The position numbers and the translations under genes are program-made. Below are positions 36,351 through 46,030 of a stretch of DNA of 64,000 bases, piece after piece. Numbering within the stretch: the first letter of the stretch is position 1; every line of letters starts with the position of its first letter. The notes beneath the pieces are model-generated. The model searched no databases. It was given only the letters and a program-made list of their open reading frames with translations, and was not told the origin of the DNA. This stretch comes from Thalassotalea mangrovi. Its GTDB lineage: Bacteria; Pseudomonadota; Gammaproteobacteria; Enterobacterales; Alteromonadaceae. The stretch spans positions 1 through 64,000 of the forward strand of contig NZ_SWDB01000001.1 in assembly GCF_005116735.1 (NCBI RefSeq). The letters are read 5' to 3'.

Positions 36351-37088
36351 CTATGTATCCCGCCGTAGTTTGCGGAAGGTCGAAAGCTCCCAGGGGCGCA
36401 TGGCCAGCAATACGCCGATATTCTGTCGATCAGACGGTGGAATATGTCGGTCTTGTTGGTTCAGCTCGGCACATTCCTGCTTCAGATATTGCAGTTTTTT
36501 CTTGATCAGGTTGATGCTTGAAGCGCTATAACTGCCTCGAATATAGAATCTAAACGCGTGGTCATCCTGAAAATCCGACATTAAAAACTTAGTCATTACA
36601 TCGTTGGCAATAAAACGTTCTAACGGACCGCGATTAATCCACTGAAAGTCCTGGGTGATCAGTAATTTGTAGTGATTGTTGGGCAGTAATTGGATCATCT
36701 TTAGTTTATCCAGGCGGACCAGCAACCGAACGGCTTCTAACGGCTCAATTTGGTACTGGTCAATGATTTCCTGGTAACTCCAGCCGTCGCGTACACACGC
36801 GGCAACCAGCAATAACTTAGGATCATCTACCAGTTCCTGTTCTTGTTCGAGAGTAAGCTGGGAGATTTTTTGCTCTTGTTGTTCAAGCAACATAAAAAAG
36901 TCAGAAAGGCTTAGCGCTAACAGTTCACAAAGTTGCTCGAGCCTGTCTATGCTCAATTTTTGTTGAGAAAAAAAACGCTTTACGTTCGCTTCGCTCATGG
37001 AGAAATGAGTGGCGACATCGGCATAGGTTAACTGTTGTTGTTTTAACAGTTTTTTAAGTAACTGCATCATGCCTGGAATCTGCGACAT
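36351..37088 (-). CDS. helix-turn-helix (XRE-like) transcriptional regulator
   Basis: The 245-residue protein has an N-terminal HTH (LTYADVATHFSMSEANVKRFF, about residues 20-40) and no second DNA-binding domain. The remaining ~170 residues form a mixed helical domain with a long coiled stretch near the C-terminus. Similar proteins are usually annotated as XRE or HTH-domain proteins in Alteromonadales. The gene is divergent from the small exported protein/DUF2145 pair at 37254-38445, which might be its target (inference). Confidence 0.8.
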   Translation of the reverse strand: MSQIPGMMQLLKKLLKQQQLTYADVATHFSMSEANVKRFFSQQKLSIDRLEQLCELLALSLSDFFMLLEQQEQKISQLTLEQEQELVDDPKLLLVAACVRDGWSYQEIIDQYQIEPLEAVRLLVRLDKLKMIQLLPNNHYKLLITQDFQWINRGPLERFIANDVMTKFLMSDFQDDHAFRFYIRGSYSASSINLIKKKLQYLKQECAELNQQDRHIPPSDRQNIGVLLAMRPWELSTFRKLRRDT

Positions 37089-37253
37089 GGGTAAGTGCCT
37101 CCTGTGAAAATCCCAATCTCAGTAAAAAGTATACTTTTTTAATACCTTAAGTTGACTTTAACACGACATTAACAATTGGGGTATACATAATTGATTTCTT
37201 CTCCCATAGTTAAGCCACCTCGCAAATGAGGTAACAACAAAGAGGAAAACATT

Positions 37254-37625
37254 ATGAAAACATTAACGATTGTATCTTTTACTCTGCTGACTTTTATCTC
37301 AGGCTCTGCAGCAGCCGCAGGTGGTGCGTCTGAGCACTCGGCGAGAGCAGGCAAACACAGCTCACTGGCCGTATCTAATGCTGGAGTTGCCAGCGGTAAA
37401 GCGGTAAGTGGTGTGGTAGCGGTACCACTGACGGCATTGGGCGCTGTGGGTAATGCCAGTGGCAAGGCGGGTGATGCGTTGATGACTAACGCACTGACCA
37501 CAGAACCATTACCGATAAGTGATGTGACGGTCACTTCTGCGCCAGTTACCAATGTTAACCCGGATCCGGCACCCAATGTGGTAATCAATATCGAAAACCA
37601 ACAGGCTAGCGAAAATCAGGAGTAA
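37254..37625 (+). CDS. small exported Ala/Gly/Val-rich protein preceding the DUF2145 gene
   Basis: The 123-residue product begins with a signal peptide (MKTLTIVSFTLLTFISGSAAAA). The mature part is low-complexity (GGASEHSARAGKHSSLAVS, then alternating Ala/Val/Ser stretches) and ends IENQQASENQE. AAAGAGG lies before the ATG. It is followed 4 bases later by the DUF2145 gene, forming a two-gene operon. It is not recognised; probably periplasmic. Confidence 0.75.
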   Translation: MKTLTIVSFTLLTFISGSAAAAGGASEHSARAGKHSSLAVSNAGVASGKAVSGVVAVPLTALGAVGNASGKAGDALMTNALTTEPLPISDVTVTSAPVTNVNPDPAPNVVINIENQQASENQE

Positions 37626-37629
37626 TACC

Positions 37630-38445
37630 ATGTTTAAACTCACTAGGATCAAATCATTGGCCCTTGGCCTGATCGTCAGTTTGTCTATCGGTAATTGTTG
37701 GGCTGGCAGTGCCAGCCCCACTGATAATCAGCATGATGTCGAAGTATTGAAATCGTTTGCTAAAAATGTTGAGCAGTATGCGGCTAAGCAAGGAGCTCGT
37801 GCGTTTATCATTGGCCGGATTGGCAGGCCTGAATCGCAATTACCGGATGGCGTTACGTTTACCCATGCCGCGATTGCGATTTATTCGGAAATTCAGCTTG
37901 ATAATGGCGACAAAGCGCAGGGCTATGCGGTTCACAACCTGTATCAAAAAGAAGGAGATAAGAGTCGCAGCGAACTGGTGACTGACTATCCCATTGACTT
38001 CTTTTGGGGAGTTCATCAGCTTAAAGCCGGAATCATTATCCCCAAACCTGAATTACAACAGCGTTTGATAGCCACAATCGCAAGAGGAGATAATGTGAAG
38101 GTGCATAATCCTCAATATTCGGTAATGGCGAATCCTTTTAACGACCAATATCAAAATTGTACTGAGCACACCCTGGATGTGATTAATGCCAGTATTTACC
38201 AGACCACCGATAAAGCGAAGTTAAAGGCAAATGCAAAGGCTTATTTTCAGCCACAGCGGATAAAGACCAGCCCGATTGCATTGATGTTTGGTTCAGCATT
38301 TATGAAAGATCTGACGATGAAAGATCACAGCGGCAAAATTTATACCGCGACATTTACCTCGATCGCTCGTTATCTGAATAATAATAATTTGATCAGTGAA
38401 GCGGTATTGCTGAATGAAAATGGAATCGCCAACCCGTTATTATAA
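37630..38445 (+). CDS. DUF2145 family exported protein
   Basis: The 271-residue product has a signal peptide ending near GNCWA. The following region (FAKNVEQYAAKQGARAFIIG, FTHAAIAIYSEI, VHNLYQKEG) and NCTEHTLDVINASIYQ fit the DUF2145 family, which looks like a papain-like/NlpC-type fold with H (FTHAA) and C (QNCTEH) as possible catalytic residues. The function is unknown. It is co-transcribed with the small Ala-rich protein. Confidence 0.8.
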   Translation: MFKLTRIKSLALGLIVSLSIGNCWAGSASPTDNQHDVEVLKSFAKNVEQYAAKQGARAFIIGRIGRPESQLPDGVTFTHAAIAIYSEIQLDNGDKAQGYAVHNLYQKEGDKSRSELVTDYPIDFFWGVHQLKAGIIIPKPELQQRLIATIARGDNVKVHNPQYSVMANPFNDQYQNCTEHTLDVINASIYQTTDKAKLKANAKAYFQPQRIKTSPIALMFGSAFMKDLTMKDHSGKIYTATFTSIARYLNNNNLISEAVLLNENGIANPLL

Positions 38446-38470
38446 TCGACCTGATCAAGGATTATGGATG

Positions 38471-38513
38471 CTTTTTCCGGGCACCTGGGCGCATAGCTGA
38501 GTCCCGGAAAAAG
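38471..38513. terminator. bidirectional hairpin between convergent genes
   Basis: Arms CTTTTTCCGGG/CCCGGAAAAAG surround a 21-base loop, between the DUF2145 gene and the minus-strand symporter gene. The T-runs are inside the stem, so termination strength is uncertain. Confidence 0.6.
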
Positions 38514-38537
38514 GATCTTTTACAAAGGATGTGGCAA

Positions 38538-39821
38538 TCAGCTTTTATTCGCGTCGCCAAGGTATCGGTTTAAAACCGTCGCGGCAGTCATATCTCCCGT
38601 TACATTGACCACCGAACGTCCCATATCCAGAAGCCGGTCAACACCAAGTATTAATGCCATGCCCTCGACCGGGAGTCCCTGACTGGCCAATGTGCCAGCG
38701 AGAATGGGCAGAGAGGCTGACGGGATACCCGGTGCGCCGATGGATGCAACCAAACTTAATAATACGATGGTTATCATTTGACTGGAGCTTAAATCGATGC
38801 CAAAAGCCTGCGCAATAAATAACACTACGGTCGCCTGGTACATGGCGGTCGCATCCATGTTTATCGTAGTTCCCAGGGGAATAATCAATCGGCTGACCTG
38901 AGGTTTTACACCGTGCAGGGTCTCAGTAACCCGTAACGTAACCGGCATGGTTGCACTGGATGACGACGTCGCTAATGCCAGTGCCATCACTTCACGACAA
39001 TTACGGAGGAAATCTAAGGGACGCTTTTTGGCAAGCAAGGCGACGATCAACAGATACATTAAGATGATACATAACAGGCCTGCCAGTACATTGATGAAAA
39101 ACATTGAAACCGCGCTGATGGCACCGAGTCCTTTGGTAATGATGACATTGGCGATTAAGCCAAATACGACAACAGGTGTGTATTTCATCAGCCACAACAC
39201 GATAGTCATGCACAGGGATTGTACGCTTTCCATTAAATCGAGCAGGGGTTTGGCACCTTTTTTATCCATATGTAACAGACCAAAACCGAAGATAATGGCA
39301 GTCACCACAACCTGTAACATCTGATTTTGACTCAAATGACTAAAAATATTGGTAGGAAATATGCCGGTGATGATACCAATGACGCCATTCTCAGTTAGAT
39401 CCAGTTGTTTCATCTCTGGCGAGGCGAGGCTGCCCAGGTACTGTGGATTCATCGCTAAACCGGGCTGGATCCAACCGGCCAGTAAAAACGCCAGGGCAAT
39501 CGCCAGGGTGCTGGTAAAAAGAATATAAATAATGCCGAATCCAAGCGTCTTTATGGCTTTGATATCGTTCGAACTGGCGATGCCAAGAATCACCGAACTG
39601 AGTACCAGAGGCAGCACGATAAATTTAAGCAACATCATAAAAATGGTGCCGGGCAGTGCCAGCCACTGGCCAATTGCGTGGGCCGTTTCAATGTCGGTCA
39701 ACGCCAGGTTTTCACTGAGCAGGATGCCAACGGCAAATCCAAGAAATAAGGCGATTAAGACTTTAAACCAAAGTTGCTGGCGTAATCTTGAAGGTGATGT
39801 CTGGGCTGTTGCTGGTGTCAT
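38538..39821 (-). CDS. dicarboxylate/amino acid:cation symporter (DAACS family)
   Basis: The 427-residue membrane transporter has about eight helices plus re-entrant loops. Recognisable motifs are ALATSSSSATMPVTLRV (serine-rich HP1), PLGTTINMDATAMYQA (TM7) and the C-terminal GVDRLLDMGRSVVNVTGD, all typical of GltP/GltT/DctA. It imports glutamate, aspartate or C4-dicarboxylates with Na+ or H+. The exact substrate cannot be assigned. It is a single gene. Confidence 0.93.
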   Translation of the reverse strand: MTPATAQTSPSRLRQQLWFKVLIALFLGFAVGILLSENLALTDIETAHAIGQWLALPGTIFMMLLKFIVLPLVLSSVILGIASSNDIKAIKTLGFGIIYILFTSTLAIALAFLLAGWIQPGLAMNPQYLGSLASPEMKQLDLTENGVIGIITGIFPTNIFSHLSQNQMLQVVVTAIIFGFGLLHMDKKGAKPLLDLMESVQSLCMTIVLWLMKYTPVVVFGLIANVIITKGLGAISAVSMFFINVLAGLLCIILMYLLIVALLAKKRPLDFLRNCREVMALALATSSSSATMPVTLRVTETLHGVKPQVSRLIIPLGTTINMDATAMYQATVVLFIAQAFGIDLSSSQMITIVLLSLVASIGAPGIPSASLPILAGTLASQGLPVEGMALILGVDRLLDMGRSVVNVTGDMTAATVLNRYLGDANKS

Positions 39822-39893
39822 AAGGGTACGGTATTGTTCTTGTTTTTTATAACTTAACCGTGTTTTACGTCACAGAAAAGTTTCCGCTGACAT

Positions 39894-40361
39894 TTATTTT
39901 TTATTGCGTTGCAGATATTTATCCAATTGATTGGCAAACTGTTGTTTATCAGAGGCGGATAACGCTGCCGGGCCAGATGTCTGCACGCCACTAGCGCGCA
40001 TGGTATCGTAGAAGTCCCGGATATTCAGGCGGGCACCGATATTTTCTTTGCTAAAAGCTTCACCGCGAGGCGATAAGGCTAGCGCGCCTTTATCTATGAC
40101 TTCTTTTGCCAGGGGAATGTCTTGAGTAATCACCAAATCCCCCGTCTGCACTCTGCGGACAATTTCATTATCTGCCACATCAAATCCACTACTTACCTGA
40201 ATAAACTGGATATACCTTGACGGCGGCACTCGCATCGGGTGATTCGCGAGTAATTTCGTGGGCGTATGGGTTCTATCGGCCGCTTTAAACAGTATTTCTT
40301 TTATCGCTACTGGACAGGCATCAGCATCTACCCAAATTGTCACTTGTGTATCAGAGTTCAT
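39894..40361 (-). CDS. YaiI/YqxD family protein (UPF0178)
   Basis: The 155-residue cytoplasmic protein starts [17 protein letters not shown] and contains [23 protein letters not shown] and [10 protein letters not shown], all diagnostic of UPF0178. The acidic residues are arranged as in PIN-like nucleases, but the activity is unproven. The CAP-domain gene follows it on the same strand orientation (upstream side), 14 bases away. Confidence 0.92.
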   Translation of the reverse strand: MNSDTQVTIWVDADACPVAIKEILFKAADRTHTPTKLLANHPMRVPPSRYIQFIQVSSGFDVADNEIVRRVQTGDLVITQDIPLAKEVIDKGALALSPRGEAFSKENIGARLNIRDFYDTMRASGVQTSGPAALSASDKQQFANQLDKYLQRNKK

Positions 40362-40375
40362 CGCAGGGCCCTTTG

Positions 40376-40981
40376 TTATTTGTCCGTTTTTAATACCGAC
40401 TCAAACATGGATTTGTTTGGAATTTGATCGCTGGTAAATTCCGTTTTTTGGTTTGCCCGGTGTCCTTTACTGACATAAACAACCCAATATTGAACATGCG
40501 GTGCGTTTTTATCCCGAAAAAAACCAACACCGATCTCATCTTGTTCCCGATAAAACGTTAGTTCGCCCAGTAGGTGCTGGCGATGAGCCGTTGACTGTTT
40601 AAATGCGCGCCAGACTTCCTCGGCAGAATGGTAACCACCGGCGATGGCTTCAACCTGATTGCTCATCATGCCACCATAATAGTCAGGCAATTGGTAGCCA
40701 CCATTTCGTAAATGCGAGTTCGGGCTACCATTTAAATTTTGCATTACCAGTCCATGTTCGGCCATGACTTTGGCTTTTTCCAGAGCGAGTTGGGTGAGCA
40801 GAGCATTACAGCGAAGTTCGGAACGCTGTTGTTGTGGATCGGCTTTTATCAGGGTGACTAATGTCTGTGCTTCTTCGACATTACCACAATGCTGTTCTGA
40901 GGTTGCTGACTGGTCAGCAGCAAATGCCAGGCTACAGCAGGCAATGGTTGAGATGACAGCAAAAATAATGGTCTTTGTCAT
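40376..40981 (-). CDS. secreted CAP (SCP/PR1-like) domain protein
   Basis: The chosen start gives [21 protein letters not shown], a clear signal peptide; the open frame extends 11 codons further upstream. The 201-residue product has the CAP core: [17 protein letters not shown], then a conserved helix with [19 protein letters not shown], and EIGVGFF followed by YWVVYVSKG. It is an extracellular or periplasmic protein of unknown activity. Co-transcription with the YaiI gene is likely. Confidence 0.85.
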   Translation of the reverse strand: MTKTIIFAVISTIACCSLAFAADQSATSEQHCGNVEEAQTLVTLIKADPQQQRSELRCNALLTQLALEKAKVMAEHGLVMQNLNGSPNSHLRNGGYQLPDYYGGMMSNQVEAIAGGYHSAEEVWRAFKQSTAHRQHLLGELTFYREQDEIGVGFFRDKNAPHVQYWVVYVSKGHRANQKTEFTSDQIPNKSMFESVLKTDK

Positions 40982-41134
40982 GAGCGATACAATTGGAATC
41001 CGGTAATGAATCACTATTGCAACATATGCGATGGCGAATGGAAAGGAGGGGACTGATATTAAAGCAAAACAGTTAAGCCAGAACAGCAGGCATTTTTACT
41101 GCCTGCCGAATACATTGTCATCCGGATTACCGGA

Positions 41135-41800
41135 CTAATAACTCGATAAGTTCAGGCCAAAGTAGTTAACCAGGGCGGCTAATAACACCCATACCAAGAT
41201 GCCGACCAAGCCATTTTTAAATCGCATGTCACTGGTATGCTCCGGCAGTGTCTTATGCTTTTTGCGGCCGGTGAAAATGGCTGCGATGACATTGTCTCCC
41301 CGGATAACGTGCAATACGCCGGCAAGGGCGTGAACCGCAATCAAAATCAGTAGCACATCAAACAGGGTTTTATGCCAGGACACCATAAACGCTGCGACAT
41401 CGTCACTGACTAAAGCATACAAAGGACCTTCACTAAAAACATCATCAGAGCTGAACAGGCCAGTAGTAAGCTGCAAGCCTAGTGTCAGCAACAATGCCAT
41501 CACCATATAAGCGCCCACAGGGTTATGACCAACATGGGGACGAGCAATGTCATTATTACGCCAGGCTTTGACTACCGTAACCGGGGATTTGATAAAGTGA
41601 CTAAACCGTGAAGTCTGACTACCAGCAAACCCCCAGAATATCCGAGTTAGCCAAAGGGCAAGCAGGGTAAATCCGGCAATAAAATGCCACTCAAACATAC
41701 CTTCTTCACCCGTATACCAGAGCAAAGCCAGCAAAATAAGCTGGCTTAGATGGTACACCCGGGTAAAGCTATCCCAGATTTTTACCGTGTTGGCGGACAT
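41135..41800 (-). CDS. cytochrome b561-family membrane protein
   Basis: The 221-residue protein has about five TM helices, with histidines placed as heme b ligands (RVYHLSQ, FEWHFIAG, SWHKTLFD, VHALAGVLH). It fits the Ni-hydrogenase/thiosulfate-type cytochrome b561 family that passes electrons between quinone and periplasmic partners. It follows the cytochrome b562-like gene by 3 bases, so the likely partner is that periplasmic protein. The C-terminus has a final TM segment. Confidence 0.88.
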   Translation of the reverse strand: MSANTVKIWDSFTRVYHLSQLILLALLWYTGEEGMFEWHFIAGFTLLALWLTRIFWGFAGSQTSRFSHFIKSPVTVVKAWRNNDIARPHVGHNPVGAYMVMALLLTLGLQLTTGLFSSDDVFSEGPLYALVSDDVAAFMVSWHKTLFDVLLILIAVHALAGVLHVIRGDNVIAAIFTGRKKHKTLPEHTSDMRFKNGLVGILVWVLLAALVNYFGLNLSSY

Positions 41801-41803
41801 AAC

Positions 41804-42241
41804 TTAATCTTCGCAATCCATTTTATAGGCCTTGTGACCTTGTTTGCTGGCTTTGCCGATTTTTCCTAATGCCGCCTTGCGCTCGTCATCGTTGCTGGCT
41901 TTAGCAAGCTCTTCAACAGCCCCTTGTAAAAACAGCATGCCTTTTTGATATTTTTTAACATCCGCCTGTTGTTCGGTATTAAGGTCCTGGTTATCGGAAA
42001 TCTGTAGCGGTACTAAATCGTCAGCTTTATCAATATTTGCCAGTAGCTCGGTAACAACCTGCTCCATTGCATCAGAGTCACCGGCTTTCATTGCTTTTTT
42101 ATAGGCTTTCATATTGTCTTTCATATCACCCATGACTTCGGCAAGGTCGGTTTTGCCACACATTGGATGAACATCATTGGCCATGGTTTGCGAAGAAAAG
42201 GCAATGGTACACAACAGGCTGGAGATTAATAACTTTTTCAT
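41804..42241 (-). CDS. periplasmic cytochrome b562-like protein
   Basis: The 145-residue product has a signal peptide (to MAN) and a mature four-helix bundle. M37 in DLAEVMGDMKDNMKAY aligns with the Met ligand of E. coli cytochrome b562 (DLEDNMETLNDNLK), and H136 (KQGHKAYK) with its His ligand. There is no CXXC heme c motif. Two cysteines near the termini (C28 and C143) could form a disulfide tying the helix ends, which E. coli b562 lacks. Co-transcribed with the b561-type gene. Confidence 0.85.
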   Translation of the reverse strand: MKKLLISSLLCTIAFSSQTMANDVHPMCGKTDLAEVMGDMKDNMKAYKKAMKAGDSDAMEQVVTELLANIDKADDLVPLQISDNQDLNTEQQADVKKYQKGMLFLQGAVEELAKASNDDERKAALGKIGKASKQGHKAYKMDCED

Positions 42242-42524
42242 ATTTAGTTCTCATTTATCATAGAAATACGGGTTGCAGAGCAATTTTATACAGGGCATTG
42301 TAGTTATGTTCAATCTTATTCACCGGTTATATCCGTCGCTTTAACCCTAAACAAGCGTATTTACAAATTTATAAAGTCGGTTGATGGTATGACAAAGTTA
42401 GGTGATAGCATTGGTATAAGATATACTGTTGAAAAGTTTTCCTTTGCAGACCGCTAGTTGTGACACTTTTTTGCCAGTTGCTGCCGGCGCGCTGTTCTCA
42501 ACCTGGATAGGACATTCGGATAAC

Positions 42525-44915
42525 GTGAAATCCAAAGATCCCCATTTTAGCCGCGAGGCACAAAAGTACGACAAGCCTATCGCCAGTCGTGAGTTTCTGC
42601 TGTCGTTAATCGAAGAAAAAGGCTATCCCCTGACGTTTGCGCAGATTTGCAAAATTCTGGCTTATAAGGATGAGAATCAAAAGATAGCCCTAAAGCGTCG
42701 CCTGCGGGCGATGGAAAATGCCGGTCAGCTGGTTTTTACCAAGTTTAAGCAGTATGCCAAAGCCAGCGAGGCGACCATTATTACCGGTGAGATCATAGGT
42801 CATCGTGATGGCTTTGGATTTTTAAAGCCTGATAAAGGCGATAAAGACCTGTTTATACCGTTTCATGAAATGCGCAATGTGATTCATGGCGATATTGTCG
42901 AAGCGCGAGTGGTTGAAAGTGCCGATGGCAAAGGCAAACAGGAAGTGAAAATCCTCGATGTAATCGTACCGCGTAAAGACGGTATTATTGGTCGGCTTTT
43001 TGTTGAAAATCATACGCTGGTGGTGGTGCCGGAGGATGCCCGTATAACCCATGAAATCATCATTCCCCAGGACAAGCGCGATGCTGCCCGCCATGGACAA
43101 ATGGTCATCGTGGAATTATTACAACGACCATCGAAACGTTCGTCCGCGATTGGCACAATCACCGAAGTACTGGGCGATCATATGGCACCGGGGATGGAAA
43201 TTCAGGTAGCGATTCATCAGCACGATTTACCCCATACCTGGAGCGATGAGTTGCTGGAAGAGATTGCAACGCTAAGTGAAGAAGTGCCAGAGTCTGCGAA
43301 GCAGGGAAGGGTCGATTTACGGCAGTTGCCGTTAGTTACCATTGATGGTGAAGATGCCCGGGATTTTGATGACGCGGTATATTGTCAGCCGAAAAAATCC
43401 GGTGGCTGGCGCTTGTGGGTTGCCATTGCTGATGTCAGTTATTATGTGCGTCCTGGAACAGCACTCGATGGCGAGGCGATTAAGCGCGGCAATTCTGTGT
43501 ATTTTCCCGAACAGGTCATCCCGATGTTGCCAGAGGTGCTGTCTAATGGCTTGTGTTCATTAAATCCTGATGTTGATCGCCTGTGTATGGTTGCGGAAAT
43601 GACCGTAAGTGCGCAAGGGAAGTTGTCCGGAGCGAAATTTTATCCGGCGTTGATGCGTTCGCACGCTCGATTCACCTACACCAAAGTCGCCGCTATCCTT
43701 GATGGCGACAAGGAACTGCGTGAGCAGTATCAGCAACGAATTCAAGATTTAGAAAACCTGCACCAACTTTATCATGCCCTGGTGCATGCCCGTCGAAACC
43801 GCGGTGCGATTGAATTTGAAACGGAAGAAGTGCGTTTTATCTTTAATGCCAATCGAAAGATTGAATCGGTGGAACCGCTGGTCCGCAACGACGCCCACAA
43901 AATCATCGAAGAGTGCATGATCCTGGCAAATGTTGCCACCGCCAAATTTATCGAGAAACATCAAAAACCGGGTTTATTTCGGGTTCATGACAAGCCGAAT
44001 GAAGAGAAATACGGCAATTTGCTGACCTACCTGAATGAGCTCGGCATGAACCTGGAAAAAAAGAAGGACCCGGAACCTGCGGATTTTGGCGATATCATTG
44101 ACAAAATCAGCGAACGTCCGGATCAGGAACTGATCCAGACCATGCTATTACGTTCGATGAAGCAGGCGATTTATCAGGCGGAAAATATCGGCCATTTTGG
44201 CCTGGCATTGCCATCTTATGCGCACTTTACGTCGCCGATCCGCCGTTACCCCGACCTGGTTGTTCACCGGGTGATAAAATCAATCCTTGAGCAACAACAG
44301 GCGGATAAAGTTAATGCAGGTTTTTATGAATATGACCTGGGTGAGGTGACTGAACTCGGCGAACATTGTTCGATGACGGAGCGCCGGGCCGATGAAGCGA
44401 CCCGGGAAGTCGCCGATTGGTTGAAATGTGAATTCATGCAGGATCACGTTGGTGATAGTTTTATGGGGGTGATCGCCACAGTAACGAATTTTGGTATGTT
44501 TGTGCGCTTGCAGGATTTTCATATCGAAGGGTTGGTGCATATCAGTTCGCTCGGCCAGGATTTCTTCCGTCATGATGAGGTGCGGATGTGCCTGATTGGT
44601 GAAAACAGCCGGGTGAAATACCATGTTGGTGATATCCTTGAAGTTCAGGTCGCTGCGGTGAACCTGGATGAGAAGAAAATTGATTTAACCATTAAAGACC
44701 CGGTTGTTGCCGGTAAAGGCGGTAAAGCTAAAGGATTGCGGCGTCGGACGAAATCGACTGCGTCTGTGCCCACCGAGGCTAAAACAGCAGTATGTGTTAA
44801 ATCGAAAAAGTCAGCTGCAGAGGCCAGCACAAAAGGGAAAAAAGGCAAAAAGGCCAGCGCCAAAAAGCGTAAGGGCCGGCCCGGGAAAAATGCCCGTAAA
44901 CGCAGCAGAACATAA
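42525..44915 (+). CDS. rnr: ribonuclease R
   Basis: The chosen GTG start gives VKSKDPHFSREAQKYDKPIASREFLL, matching the E. coli N-terminus (SQDPFQEREAEKYANPIPSREF). The open frame continues 32 codons upstream but without family similarity. The 796-residue 3'-5' exoribonuclease degrades structured RNA. Order: winged HTH with RRRLRAME, two cold-shock domains, RNB domain with DGEDARDFDDAVY, S1 domain (GVIATVTNFGMFVRLQDF), and a Lys/Arg-rich tail of about 60 residues. rlmB follows, as in E. coli. Confidence 0.95.
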   Translation: MKSKDPHFSREAQKYDKPIASREFLLSLIEEKGYPLTFAQICKILAYKDENQKIALKRRLRAMENAGQLVFTKFKQYAKASEATIITGEIIGHRDGFGFLKPDKGDKDLFIPFHEMRNVIHGDIVEARVVESADGKGKQEVKILDVIVPRKDGIIGRLFVENHTLVVVPEDARITHEIIIPQDKRDAARHGQMVIVELLQRPSKRSSAIGTITEVLGDHMAPGMEIQVAIHQHDLPHTWSDELLEEIATLSEEVPESAKQGRVDLRQLPLVTIDGEDARDFDDAVYCQPKKSGGWRLWVAIADVSYYVRPGTALDGEAIKRGNSVYFPEQVIPMLPEVLSNGLCSLNPDVDRLCMVAEMTVSAQGKLSGAKFYPALMRSHARFTYTKVAAILDGDKELREQYQQRIQDLENLHQLYHALVHARRNRGAIEFETEEVRFIFNANRKIESVEPLVRNDAHKIIEECMILANVATAKFIEKHQKPGLFRVHDKPNEEKYGNLLTYLNELGMNLEKKKDPEPADFGDIIDKISERPDQELIQTMLLRSMKQAIYQAENIGHFGLALPSYAHFTSPIRRYPDLVVHRVIKSILEQQQADKVNAGFYEYDLGEVTELGEHCSMTERRADEATREVADWLKCEFMQDHVGDSFMGVIATVTNFGMFVRLQDFHIEGLVHISSLGQDFFRHDEVRMCLIGENSRVKYHVGDILEVQVAAVNLDEKKIDLTIKDPVVAGKGGKAKGLRRRTKSTASVPTEAKTAVCVKSKKSAAEASTKGKKGKKASAKKRKGRPGKNARKRSRT

Positions 44916-44952
44916 ATCAAGGGGTCAGAGTCGTTGATTTTATCGGGCAGCC

Positions 44953-45011
44953 AATTGGGGTCAGGTCTTGAATTTTGCAAAACTTGCACAATTCAAGACC
45001 TGACCCCAATT
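44953..45011. repeat. long perfect inverted repeat (REP-type) between rnr and rlmB
   Basis: Arms of 22 bases (44953-44974 and 44990-45011) starting AATTGGGGTCAGG pair perfectly around a 15-base loop. A partial GGGGTCAGAGTCGTTGA lies just before it at 44921-44937, and degenerate pieces follow to about 45055. The GGGGTCAG core resembles REP-like palindromes linked to RAYT/IS200-type transposases in gammaproteobacteria (family assignment is inference). Confidence 0.85.
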
Positions 45012-45078
45012 ACTCAATTTACAGACCTGCCCCCAATGACTGAACCCCATTCAGTGAAAAGGTAAAACAGTAAAAGTC

Positions 45079-45837
45079 ATGGCAAAACACGACGAACTTG
45101 TCCTCGGTATTCACGCCGTAAACGCATTAATCAAACGAGCGCCAGAACGGTTTATCGAAATCTGGTTTCTGAAAGGGCGGGAAGATGAGCGCCTGTTACC
45201 AATCATCAACTTAGCGCGCAAGTACGGGGTATCTGTGCAGTTTGTGCATCGCAAAGCGCTGGATGAGAAAAGTCATGGTGAACAACACCAGGGGGTTATT
45301 GCCAGGGTAAAACCCGGAAAAACCTACTCCGAGAATGACCTTGATGGGATCATAGAAAGCGCGAAACAAGCCGGAAAGAATCCTTTTTTATTAATCTTAG
45401 ATGGCGTTACTGACCCGCATAATTTGGGCGCCTGTTTGCGCAATGCCGATGCAGCTGGTGTCGATGCTATTGTCGTCCCCAAAGATAATGCCGCACGTAT
45501 CACGTCGACGGTACGCAAAGTCGCGGTTGGTGCGGCGGAAACCATTCCTTTGGTCCAGGTAACGAACCTTGCTCGTAGTATGAAAGCGATGCAGGAACTC
45601 GGTGTATGGCTGGTAGGCACCGCTGGCGAAGCGCAGCAATCCATTTATGATTGTAAGCTGACCGGTCCCATTGCCTTAGTGATGGGGGCGGAAGGTAAGG
45701 GGATGCGTCGCCTTACTCGAGAAACCTGTGATGAGCTGGTTAAACTGCCAATGGCTGGCGCTGTCTCTAGTTTAAATGTCAGCGTTGCCTGTGGCATCTG
45801 CCTGTTCGAAATCGTCCGACAAAACCTCGTACAATAG
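45079..45837 (+). CDS. rlmB: 23S rRNA (guanosine-2'-O-)-methyltransferase RlmB
   Basis: The 252-residue SPOUT methyltransferase modifies G2251 of 23S rRNA. The N-terminal substrate-binding domain ([12 protein letters not shown]) is followed by the knotted catalytic domain with [40 protein letters not shown] and [15 protein letters not shown]. Length and motifs are standard. It lies downstream of rnr, separated by REP-type repeats. Confidence 0.95.
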   Translation: MAKHDELVLGIHAVNALIKRAPERFIEIWFLKGREDERLLPIINLARKYGVSVQFVHRKALDEKSHGEQHQGVIARVKPGKTYSENDLDGIIESAKQAGKNPFLLILDGVTDPHNLGACLRNADAAGVDAIVVPKDNAARITSTVRKVAVGAAETIPLVQVTNLARSMKAMQELGVWLVGTAGEAQQSIYDCKLTGPIALVMGAEGKGMRRLTRETCDELVKLPMAGAVSSLNVSVACGICLFEIVRQNLVQ

Positions 45838-45850
45838 CCTGTTTTATTTT

Positions 45851-45897
45851 CAAGGGGTCAGAGTTGTTGAAACGTTTCAACAACTCTGACCCCCTTG
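45851..45897. repeat. 40-bp perfect palindrome (REP-type) after rlmB
   Basis: 45854-45893 is perfectly self-complementary with no loop, centred at 45873/45874. One bulged base lets the stem extend to 45851-45897. It contains GGGGTCAGAGTTGTTGA, related to the element at 44921. It lies 14 bases after the rlmB stop and may affect transcript ends. Confidence 0.85.
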
Positions 45898-46030
45898 ATA
45901 TTTATGGCACTAATTTAAATGCCTGGTCCCATTCCCTATTGTTCTATCTGTATGCTTTTATTGTGATTTTTTCTATTCCGGATACACTAAAGTTAACGAC
46001 CTTTTAGCTAGGACATCTGAGGGATTGCGA

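Noticed and set aside
44645..44989. 114-codon minus-strand open frame at the rnr 3' end
   Set aside because: It is the complement of the Lys-rich RNase R tail and runs into the REP repeat.
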